Assembly (NCBI RefSeq): GCF_016808335.1
Contig: NC_053141.1
Location: 21,275,924 to 21,339,923, forward strand
Direction of reading: 5' to 3'
Source: Panicum virgatum
Lineage: Eukaryota > Streptophyta > Magnoliopsida > Poales > Poaceae
DNA length: 64,000 nt
Shown in pieces: positions 54,922-64,000 of this stretch. The translations under genes were made by a program, and so were the position numbers. The stretch's first letter is position 1. Each line of letters begins with the position of its first letter. The notes under the pieces were generated by a model. The model was not told where the DNA came from, searched no databases, and was given only the letters and a program-made list of their open reading frames with translations.

Positions 54922-56186
54922 TAAACATCACTACCACTAGAACAATGGCTCGGCTTTGGACGTACAGGGCATACAATTTTATACAAATTAATTTTAATGG
55001 ACATGCGCCACCCGCACGGTGGGTGGGGCGGGCTTCATCTGCTGGTCCATATGGTAGTGCGTGATTCGTTCACATGCATAAGAGGTCGTAAATTGTCCAT
55101 TTTTTGTTTTAATCTAGACTTAGAACTTGAAACTACTATTTCTCCCTCATACGAACTCCGATTTTGACGATTCTTTTTCTTGATTTTATCTAAAATCCCT
55201 ATCTTCTATTTAGTAGTGTTTGTTTGAAAATTTCCACACTATTGCATAGATCTTTTACATATCGCTTAGTTTGTTACACCTGAAAACAATAATTAATAAA
55301 AGATTTGCCATAAAAATTGCAAATATAACTTCATATTATGTAATTGTAAGGTAAATGTTATATTGTGTCCCAATTGGAGGTGTATATGAGGCCAAAAGTT
55401 TTACTGATCTATAGAAACTTGATAGTTTGTCATGAGTTATAGGAAACTATGCGGGAGATGTATCCATTTGTGAACAATATATGGTCCGACTTTCCTAAAA
55501 CCATTAATTTTTTTTACAAGCTTATAGGAAACTTATGATTTTTTTAATTTTTCTAAAACTACCTTAGGCATAGACGTTTGAATTATCCATCTCAAACACT
55601 TGAATTTTGCCTCCATACCTAGGACAAGGGATATAAAGGTACATATTGTTCTAAATATATTTTTTCTATAAATTTTTGAATCGTTTTGGATGCACACGTA
55701 GTTCAATTTGAACCTACTTTTTAAAGAACTTGTAACTGTCGATATTATCATCTGCAGTGTTAGATGGGCCACAAAATATCTCACGAGCCTTTTTCTAGTC
55801 CAGCCCGCTCCCTCCTAGCCATTGATTAGCCAATCGAGACACACATGGCCACATCCCGCGGACTTGCCGCGACGGTTGCCGTGGTGGTGGTGATAGGCAT
55901 CCGCGGCGGCATGGATCGCGGATGGGACAGCGCTAGGGTTAGAGCAGATGGGGGAAACATCAAGCCACTTATTCGGGCTCAGCCTCCTGCACCAAATTTT
56001 TTTCCGTCGTGACGGAAAAACCAAACGGTGTCCAAGGCGTCGCTCGTCTCGGAACTGCTGCGGAGTAGGGAGGGCATAATCTCTTATTCTCCCAGCCGTC
56101 GCCTTCATTCGCGCTCACATTTCCTTTCCAGAGAAAGAGCAAAAAAGAGAGAGAAGCGCTAGAGGGGCAACAGGGAGCAGGGCGAG
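54922..56186. other. Intergenic stretch, AT-rich then promoter-like
   Basis: No gene could be supported. The part 55800-56186 contains GCCAATC (CCAAT-like) and a GA-rich leader-like end. It was joined to 59864 before the solo LTR inserted, and may be the promoter and leader of the gene at 59906. Confidence 0.4.
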
Positions 56187-58301
56187 TGTGACACCCCAGG
56201 TGTTTAATTAGCTAAACCAGGGTCATTAGCACCAAATCATGCATCATTAACCAAGAAGCATGGAAATAAATGCATGTGTATGTATGTGTGTTTATGTGTA
56301 TATGTGCATAGGTCAGAAACCTTAAATAACTTTTATCCCAATGCAAGTATGCGTGTGAAATTGAATAGGCATCTTACTAACGTCATGATAAACCAAAGTC
56401 TAGTTGAAGTCAAAGGGAGAAAATGAAATTTTGCACATGAAATGACGAGTCATTCAAATCACAGTTTTCAAAGATTTAAACTATCTTTCAAATTTTAAAC
56501 AAATATGCTTTGAAAATAATTTCTAAAACATAGCTCAAATGAACTTTTGCCTAAAACCAAACTTGTAGAGTTTTAATTGATGAACAACATTCATATTCAA
56601 AGTTTTTCATATTTCAATGCAAAATGTTGAGAAAAATTAAAGTCAACCCTCTTTCCTCTCCCTCTCTTCCTTCACTCCTCTGTCTCCATCCTCTGCTTCC
56701 CTGTTTTTCCCCGGCCTGGCAGAGCAGAGCACACGCGCACCCCCATCATCACCTGCACCGCCGCTGACTTGCTGCTCCACTGAGCATGCGCACGTGCCTG
56801 ATTCCTGGCCGTCGCTCGACGACAAGCATGCAGCTCCGAGCCCGCCGCTCACCACCTTGGCTAGCCCCTACCCGCTGCCAGCCCTTCAATGTCGAGCGCC
56901 GCGGCCACCATGCGCCGCCCGCTCCACTACCCGCGCACCCCCTGCAGAGCTCCTCCCCTTCCTCATTTTCTTCCCATCCATGTTCTAGTCCTCCCCCTCC
57001 ACTCCACACACCCAAGAACCCAAGCACGAGATTGCCCAGTGCCCAGGAACGACGTCGCCGTCCGCCATGGCCGCCGCTGCCCCCTAGGCCGCCGTCGAGC
57101 CCCCTGCTCCGGCCCTCCTCCGCCCGAGCAAGCACCCTAGCTAGCTTCCCCATGGCTCGGTGAAGCTCCCCGACCACCCCACCACCGCTTCCCCTCACCG
57201 GAGCGTCGCGGCCGCGGCTTGCTGTCACCGCCGCCCACTGCTCGCCGTGGGCGACCCCTCTCCGGCCGCCTCCAGCCCCGTCCGAGCCCACAAACGGGTA
57301 GAGCTCGGTCTCCTCTTGCTCCTCCCCCACTTCCCCATCGCCACCGGTGACCGGAGCCACCGGATTTCGGCCAGAAAAGGCCGCCCCTACCCTCCCCTTC
57401 TTCAACCTCCGCCCAAGGATCTACCAGTGAATATTTTTAGGATCCCATGGGGTTTTTAGCATGAATCCAGGGGCCTGTCTGCATTTCTTTTATTCCTTTT
57501 TGTTTTCCAAAGCAGTGAACTTGTAAAATTGATATAAATTTGCAGAAAAATCTGAAAAAATGCAAACTCAACTATTCTGGAATCCTTGTGACTATGTAGG
57601 AAAAGTATGAAAATTTTTAGTCATGTCTAACTGGTCTAACTAATTTATGCTATGAACAAATATAGTAAATCAAGAAAAATAGTCTCGCTATCTGAAAAAT
57701 TCTAATATTTTTATTAGAGCTTTGAGTTGAGTACATAATCATGATAGTAAATTTTGAGCCTCTAAAACTCAGTATAATGGTCTCTATAAATTAATATTGA
57801 TCTATGCCACTATATATTTCTTTATTTTTCATGCCTTGTATGTTTCTCTTTTAAAGCTGAAAAATTTACAGTAGGTTCATCATCAGATCCTCAACACTCA
57901 GTTAAAGTTTCGTTACTGGTAATCGCATGGTTTCGCCTGTACAATTTAATCTTGATTCTAGTAGTAGCAACATACGCTATTTTTTAGTGATTAATCTGCT
58001 TGACGAAAATGTCTGAAATTTTGAAAGTAGGTTTGTGTCTAAGTAAAGTACTCTGTATAAAAATCTCAGCACCGAAAACTGTATATAACAGCAGTTATGA
58101 ATAATCCATGTTTGTTCTTTAAAAAAATAGCTTTTATGAAAAGGCAAAACCCTCACTTACTCAATGTGAAATGGTTAATCTAGATGATACTCTATAAATG
58201 ATTGCCCAAGGAGATGTAAATGAAATGTTTTACAACTTTTGAGTGAATTAATTTAAGACTTGATATCATCGCTTAAACTCATGCATGTGCATCTCATATA
58301 G

Positions 58302-59495
58302 ATATGACTATTCTCGCTGACGATACGTACGAGCTGGTGCTACCGGAGTCTGAGAGTGAGCAGCGTGAAGCTCAAGTTAATCTAATTGAAGCGGCACAAG
58401 ACCCGAACCAAAGTTCGGAAGAGCCCAAGGCTAACTACGCTCAAGAAGGCAAGCCCCGGAGCATGACCTATCTATTTGCAATTTATAAAATTTATTGTTC
58501 CCATCTACTCGTGCATTTAAGTTGAAAGGAGTTGTTTGGAACCTTAGTTGCATGATCCTAGGTACCTATGTTGGAACACTAGTATGTGTAGGTCGCTAGA
58601 CAGCTAAGCTAATGATTCGGTAGAAGTCGAGTGATTTCCTGTCAGTCACGAGCTTATAGGAGTTGAATGTCTACTACATGCTGCAATCATAAGGTCCATG
58701 GGCGGGGCTATGGTACTTGTTGATGCCCCGTCTGTTTAGTGAAAAATGTTAAGGCCGCAGTGTGTGGTAGTGGTGGTTAAGCGTTTGAACATACTAACCA
58801 CATGCCGAGAAATATGGTAATCGGTAAGCTTAAGTACCTAATCGGATCGGGGAGTGGACTTTTCCCTCACCATCTTTGAACTTGTTCTCATGCGCGCACA
58901 TGCGGGTACAGAGTCTGCGTACTCTGTAGTCGAGGATGGTGACTCTGATCCACGAACCAGAAAGAAAGGGGAAATGTTGTGTGGGGACTCGGTTCCCATG
59001 CGTGTGTGTTAGGTCTGCCTGGCCAGGTTAACAAATTCGATTCGAATCGTCCGTTTCTCACGGTTATTGAGACTGCTTAACCCTTTTGCCACATAGAGTA
59101 AGAAGTGAAACAATGATGATGATGAATATGGTTGAATGATGAAAAATAATTGTTTTCCACCATGTATGCTTGGATAGATGCTCACTTAGAATGGTTAATT
59201 GAACTAGAATTTTGAAGCTAAAATCGGAAATTAAGGATTTACTCTTAGTTGCTTTTCGGCGAAACAAACCCCTCCAGCCAAAAGCCTTGCATGTCTAGTT
59301 AGTGGGCTAAGTATACCCATAGTCGGGTAAGCCTTGCAGAGTATTAGTATACTCAGCCTTGCTTGTGGCTCAACTTTGTTTTCAGGTGATATGTTTGAAG
59401 ATCAGATAGCTAGCTTGACTTGGCCATGTACTTTACCTCCTGGTTGGTCTGTGGAGTGGGATCCGACTCCGGCCAGTGATGACAATGCCGAGTGA
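58302..59495 (+). CDS. LTR-embedded spliced small gene, best copy
   Basis: Exon 2, 58302-58448, follows CATATAG and ends GAAG before the donor GCAAGC. The intron is 58449-59385 (937 bases, GC-AG, acceptor TGTTTTCAG). The terminal exon 59386-59495 ends in TGA. Exon 2 starts with two bases of a split codon and ends in phase 1, so it is a symmetric exon. The joined frame is open for about 84 residues: acidic exon 2 (ADDTYEL, SEEPKA, ending EG), then MFEDQ, SLTWPC, GWSVEWDP and an acidic end. No known domain. ATG at 58304 could start it, but other copies lack that ATG, so the true start probably lies in exon 1 in the GC-rich part. Against 42646-43876, the terminal exon shows 12 silent versus 8 replacement codon differences. 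Confidence 0.5.
59338..59355 (+). other. Conserved hairpin before the terminal exon
   Basis: GAGTAT, loop TAGT, ATACTC, 30 bases before the 3' splice site at 59385; the outer pair is lost relative to 43724-43741. Confidence 0.6.
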
Positions 59496-59905
59496 TGTCA
59501 TGTACGGGCTTCATCATGACATCTTGTACCGTCGTTTAGAACTTGCTTTATTTCCGCTGCAGTTGAACTCTGAACTACTTCCAATTTGAACTACAAGTAC
59601 CTTTCTGAGATTTCAAACTTGTTGTAATAATTAAGATTATGTAATGTAATATATGTGTGAAATGTTGTACTCTCTGGACTCACCTTCGTGTGAGTATCAT
59701 CTAAGCTTTTGGTTTCAATTGCAGCTCAGGTGGTTTCATCGGGACTTTACCCGACTGGACTGTCGGATTACTCCGTTTGAAGTGTGTGTTAGCCGGGATT
59801 ACCTTTATGGTGATGGTTAGCGCACTTGAGCCGGATTAATTCGGGCGGTTCTGCCACAGCGAGGGGAGAGCACAACCACTTCTGCAGCCGTGTCGAACTT
59901 TGGCG

Positions 59906-60854
59906 ATGGCCGATGGCAAGCGCCCCCGTGACGTCGACGAGGAGTCCAGTGCCCCGCCGTGTGGTCCGTTGCGTCTTCATCAGGAGCTCTTCAACCAGGG
60001 GTATCCATTGTCACCTTCTTTATTTCCTCGCCGCTCGTTCTCGCCTTGTCGTCCTGATGTTTCATCCGTGGTGGTTTTTTTTGGGTGCGCTGCATCGAGT
60101 GGTCCGCGTAAGTGGATAGATGCGCGGGGCGGCGCTGGAATGTCCGCCACAGCCACTGCCGCCCCGGGCTCGCCTCCATCGTTCGGTTCGGTCTCCTCGT
60201 TAGATTCTGACCCTCCGGAGTAGCACCCGGACGTGGCGGACCTGGTTCGCGAGGCGGACTTGGTGCGCGGTTGGTACTCAGCCGCTACGGTGGAGATCGG
60301 GAGCCTGCGAGGGAGCCTGGATGCTGTCGAGGTGGCCCTGGGCGCAGCAGAGGAAGAGACATTGGCGGCGCGTGCCGCGACCACTGACGCGCTTGCCCGG
60401 GTCGTCGGTGAGTTCCAAGGCTGTGACCTGCTGGTAGTGGTTCTTGTTTTTGTAGCAGGTCGGTGCGCCCTTATTGTTCTCTTTGGCAGGCTTCGAGGAG
60501 GTGCTGGGCGCCACGTGCCACGAGGCGGATGAGCTACGCCGCTGCCTCAAAGATGTGCAGGATCAGCGCGAGGCCCTCTTGATGGCAGCGCTCAGCGTCT
60601 TCCACGTCGTGAGGGCGGAGGAGCCGTTGCTCACCGACCGGCTCCGGGCCTTGCCTGGCCACATTCAGGACGCGGTGTCCCTGGGCGCTCGCCGTGGCGC
60701 CGCGACCGCACTGGCCTTGGTCCAGCTCCGCTCCGGCCTACACCTGGGGGAGTTTGAGCCGGTGTTCCCAGAAACCGCGAGCGCGACCACCTGGCAGGTG
60801 GATGTTGACGACATCCTCCAGAACAGCACAGACCCAGGCCTAGACGGCCTCTGA
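59906..60854 (+). CDS. Two-exon gene, unrecognised acidic/helical protein, one in-frame stop
   Basis: ATG at 59906 (MADGKRPRDVDEE) and one open frame to 60407, except for TAG at 60221. The intron 60408-60489 (donor GTGAGT, acceptor TTTGGCAG) joins in phase 1 to exon 2, 60490-60854, ending TGA. The N-terminus is Ser/Pro-rich. The region from 60233 on is strongly helical, heptad-like (READLVRGWYSAATVEIGS, VEVALGAAEEETLAA). Exon 2 contains RLRALPGHIQDAV and ARRGAATALALVQL. The ending recalls the last exons of antisense-type retroelement proteins (compare RLRALGGRIAEHA in the Tat antisense gene) but I cannot assign it. A solo LTR interrupts its leader. The TAG may make it a pseudogene. Confidence 0.5.
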
Positions 60855-60959
60855 GTGCCACGGCAATGGAGGAGCGCGGAGCCCACCGCCGGCATTTTTT
60901 TTCTTGTTTTTATTTAATGTGTGTGATGTAATGCTGCGCCCAGATCGCTCATGCGATCC

Positions 60960-61038
60960 TGGATAATTGGAAATAGAAAAAAAATGGTTGTAAAAGTGGC
61001 AAATATAGGGTTAGAACACAAGAACACCAGGTTCAGAT
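60960..61038 (+). repeat. Segment shared with 54841-54921
   Basis: TGGATAATTGGAAA to CAGGTTCAGAT, downstream of the gene at 59906. See 54841. Confidence 0.7.
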
Positions 61039-61428
61039 GCCTCAGCAGTACTGCAGGAGGACTCGTCCCACTGACCTGTGGCCCCCGGTACTATAGAGGA
61101 ACCAGTTCTGATTTTAAATGGAGTAGTATAATCAGAGGGACTCGGTGCCATTGACTAGCGGGCCCCACTTGTAACACCCGGTTTATAAAAGAACATAAAC
61201 CGAGCAATCATATACGCGCCAGGATCAAGTCACGCGTATATACAACAGAATGAACAGTATATCATAGCACATATCACGTAAAAAGATATAATAAAGCGAA
61301 TACGAATGTTATTTATTACAATAATGACAAAAATGTCTGACACAGCGGAAGCGAAGTACAAAATACGATAAAAGCTCTCCGAAGCTGAAGCAGGGCGCCA
61401 CAGGGACGTCGACTGGGAGACGAAGCAC

Positions 61429-62624
61429 CTAGAAGTCCTCGTAGTCCTGGTAGCGCTGGACGAACTCCCTCGCGTCGGCAGGAACTGAGCAGCAGTAGCG
61501 TAGCCAAGAGGAAAAAGTAGAGAAGAGGCAAGGGTGAGTACACAACTTGTACTCAACAAGTATAACACAAACTATGAGGCTCTAGGCTGGCTGACTCGAC
61601 TGCATTAGCTTTTAAATGTTGGCAAAATTTTATTAAATCTATTTACTACGAGTTGATGAATTACCATTGACCCAGTTACATAGTAATTAATCAGAATTAA
61701 TTATACTACTACTGAGAACCATACCAAAACCAAGCCACCAAGGTAAACCCCGAGAAGCACCTCCCTCGTCGGAAGGAGATAACTTCACTAATCAAAAGGA
61801 GGATCTGGGCCGCTCATAACCGTGAGCACGGCTAGTATACCAGTTTTACACTCTGCAGAGGTTGCACATCTTTACCCACAAGTCGTGAGCTACGCCAGTT
61901 GTTCATCACACTTCCTTAGGTGAGATGGCCAGCGACTCACTACGAGGCCTTTAGAAAGAATCTCGTTGGTAAGGCGTAACCGCGAGAGTTAGGTCGGCGA
62001 CGATGGGGCCCACCTCCGGGGGGTACAAGCACAGGAGCGCAATCCAAGCACAGACCAAGCCGGAGGAGCAGGGACCATTGAAGCTTACTACTCTTGCCCC
62101 GCAGGTAAGTTACTCCAAACCAAAAAGATTTAGTTATTACGCCAAGTCTATCCCATTCTAGCCTTGTGGTAGCGCTGTTGTCCCAGGTTGTCGCTCTATG
62201 AACCGGTCCTTATGGAGAGTGGCCAACCAGGCAGTAAGCACCGTGCTGGCCCCCTAAACCATGTTTCTAAAAAAAACATCTTTTAACGAGAAGTGAGCCA
62301 CTCAAGCCACACAGAGTGCCACTCTCAGAATTAAGTTCAAGTAAAATATTAATCAATTTAATTAAAAAGGACCAGAGTGTGTTATAGCGCAGCAACCTAG
62401 CACAACTAACCAAAATGCAACCCAAAGGTATATATAAAGGATATAAACTGGCTAGGAAATCCTTAAAGGCATACAGTATTAAAATGCAGTATGAAATTGT
62501 AATTAAAGTGATAGGTTGTTCATGTTATACTTGCCTTCCTCGTACTGCTCTGGCTGCTGCTCAAAGTGCTCGGAAGACGGCTGCTCCGGGTACTGGTACT
62601 GGGGCTCCTCAGATGGATCAACGT
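61429..62624 (-). CDS. LTR-embedded spliced small gene in family B
   Basis: Read leftward: exon 62624-62535 (90 bases) after GTGAGTAG and ending GAGGAAG before the donor GCAAGT; intron 62534-61485 (1050 bases, GC-AG, acceptor CTGCTGCTCAG); terminal exon 61484-61429 ending TAG. The exon begins with two bases of a split codon and ends in phase 1, exactly as in family A, and the joined frame is open: an acidic Gln/Glu/Tyr-rich stretch (SEEPQYQYPEQ, ending EEG) then ADAREFVQRYQDYEDF. No known domain. The start is probably in the GC-rich first exon. Only one copy is in the window, so selection cannot be tested here. Confidence 0.45.
61535..61555 (-). other. Hairpin before the terminal exon in family B
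   Basis: Read leftward TGAGTAC, loop AAGTTGT, GTACTCA, followed by CCCTTGC, 50 bases before the 3' splice site. Family A has TGAGTAT/ATACTCA followed by GCCTTGC in the same place. Confidence 0.7.
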
Positions 62625-64000
62625 CTACTCACGAACACATGGCCAAAACAATGCACGAAAATAAGCATACAAACAAACATTAACAAAAACTAAGAAACAG
62701 TACATCAATACATAAAAACAGCACACTAAACTACTCTAATACTGTTCTACGCGTCACAACGATCGCGTGGATATAAAGAACGCTAAAAACGGAGCTAAAA
62801 GGCATAAACTAGGCCTAAAACAAGTTCTAGGGGCTTATTTGTAAGAAAACTGAAGTTCTAGGGACTTTTCTGCTAAAACCGAGGGCTAAAACATAAATAA
62901 ACATTAAATCTAAGGGCTAACTCGCAAAAAGAACTAACCTGGACGGCGGGTTTGATATTTAAAAAGATCAGGGGCTTAAGTGAATAAAACAGGACCTCTG
63001 CGTAAATATTTTTGAATAGATCAGGACCGCGGGTTGATTAGCAATAAAGGGAGGGGCTCTTTAGAAAAAAGTCAAGGCCGAACCGGTACGCGCCGATCTG
63101 GATCGTTGGATCCAGATCTGATGGCCTGGGTTTTAAGGCCGCTGGATCTAATCTTGGCCGCTTGTTTCGGATCGAACGGCCGAGAACGGTTGGGGCGTGG
63201 GCGGCGGCGGCACGCTACCGCCGGCGAGGAATCCCGCGGCGGCGCGCAGGGGAAACCCGCCGGAGTCGGGCAAATCCGGCGCTCCTGGGCTCATTTTGGG
63301 TCGGTGTTCGGCCGTGGAGCACCGCCGTGGCATGAGTAGTCCACAGGTGGGCTCGGACGGGCGGTGCGGGGCTGGGAACGGGTCCCTCGACGGCGAGGGC
63401 GGCTCGGCGGCCACGAAGCTCGCCGGAGCGCGACGCCGGGGCGCCTAGAGCGCGCCAGGGCCTACGAGGTCTAGCGCAAGCGATCAGGGGGGACTTGGGG
63501 CGCTTACCCAGGGCTCGAATCGGGCCGGAGCTGCAGCGGGGAGGGGTCAACGTCGTGGACCGGCGGCGGTGCACGGGCGGAACTTGGCGACGGGGTCGGC
63601 GCAGGGGCTCTCCGAGCTCCTGGGTGGCACGAGTCGATGCCTGGCGTTACTGCGAAGCAGGTAAAGGGGTCAGCTGGATCCGGTGCGCCACGGCGGCGAG
63701 AAAACCGGGCGGCGGAGTCTTTACCGGCGGCGTTGAAGTTCTGCTACGGCGGAGCTAGACAGGGGCGGTGGGAAACGGGTTCTGGTGGCGCTGGAGTGCA
63801 GGGGTGGCGGCGCAGGGGGTGTGGCTGGGTTTAATAAGGGGAAACCAGGGATCTCGGGCGGGATTCGGGCGCGGGGCTCGCCGGGGATCGCGGCGGTTTC
63901 CGTTGCGCGGGCGAGCGGCTCTGGAGGAAGACGGGGCTGACGGCATGGGCCCACCGGTCAGCGGGAGGGCGGCGACGCGAGTCACAGGCCGAGCGGGGTG

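Larger units (their letters stand above)
56187..59858 (+). mobile_element. Family A solo LTR in the leader of a gene
   Basis: TGTGACACCCC at 56187 to TTCTGCCACA at 59858, flanked by GCGAG on both sides (56182-56186 and 59859-59863). No internal region. It lies 47 bases before the ATG of the gene at 59906. Its GC-rich part (56700-57460) corresponds to the first exon of the LTR transcript; proline-rich frames there are not supported as proteins. Exon 2 and the terminal exon of the LTR gene are both open in this copy. Confidence 0.93.
61170..63997 (-). mobile_element. Family B long LTR, minus strand, cut by the window edge
   Basis: Read leftward it ends ...AAACCGGGTGTTACA at 61170 with flank CCACT (61165-61169). 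The order is GC-rich part (63997-63100), AT-rich stretch, acidic exon (62624-62535), long intron, terminal exon (61484-61429), then AT-rich 3' part with AATAAA-like signals. This mirrors family A although no general nucleotide similarity is visible. TG/CA ends and this layout support a long gypsy LTR; its 5' end is beyond the window. GC-rich frames at 63030-63997 are not supported as genes. Confidence 0.65.

Noticed and set aside
55815..56108. 97-residue minus-strand frame upstream of the solo LTR
   Set aside because: No recognisable motif; it overlaps the probable promoter of the downstream gene.
56749..57405. Long GC-rich frames on both strands (also 1908-2732, 4784-5431, 37105-37774 and 63034-63997)
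   Set aside because: Proline, arginine and alanine low complexity in several frames at once, caused by base composition of the LTR promoter/first-exon part; not conserved between copies.

Overview
The window looks like intergenic DNA from a large grass (Poaceae) genome: nested Ty3/gypsy LTR retrotransposons with GC-rich, multi-kilobase LTRs, an RTE-type LINE, microsatellites, and a short island of degenerate gene-like sequence near 50.2-61 kb. No bacterial features, tRNA or rRNA genes were seen. Species cannot be fixed from the sequence.

Layout. 1-3699 is a minus-strand long LTR of a family called family A here (starts TGTGACA). 3700-16574 is older sequence holding a family A solo LTR (4120-16296, target duplication GGAGA), which itself contains a complete but decayed chromovirus-like gypsy element (5429-13461). 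16575-36370 is probably one LTR of another old gypsy element, split by a young Tat-lineage element (18141-34468, target duplication CCAAA). That young element carries gag-pol with only two in-frame stops, a five-exon antisense gene, and probably a second antisense gene for a small membrane protein. 36371-36795 is a reverse-transcriptase scrap. 36796-41237 is a family A LTR holding a 5'-truncated LINE with a 15-bp target duplication. 41363-50200 is a family A element (LTR, structured leader, ORF0, gag, protease, RT/RNase H) that stops before integrase.

50201-61169 is a gene-like island: a plant transposase-like pseudogene, a small GRF zinc-finger membrane-anchored protein gene, an AT-hook repeat pseudogene, and a two-exon coiled-coil-like gene whose leader is interrupted by another family A solo LTR (56187-59858, target duplication GCGAG). 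61170 to the end is a minus-strand LTR of a second long-LTR family (family B, ends TGTTACA).

The main discovery candidate is a small spliced gene inside the LTRs. In family A, a short acidic exon ending in Glu-Gly is joined in phase, through a GC-AG intron of about 0.95 kb, to a 110-base terminal exon; comparison of two copies shows mostly silent codon changes. Family B, with no obvious nucleotide similarity elsewhere, has the same exon phases, the same GC-AG junction, and a similar hairpin just before the 3' splice site. Also notable are a leader tandem repeat with covarying hairpins, and the antisense transcription units of the Tat element.
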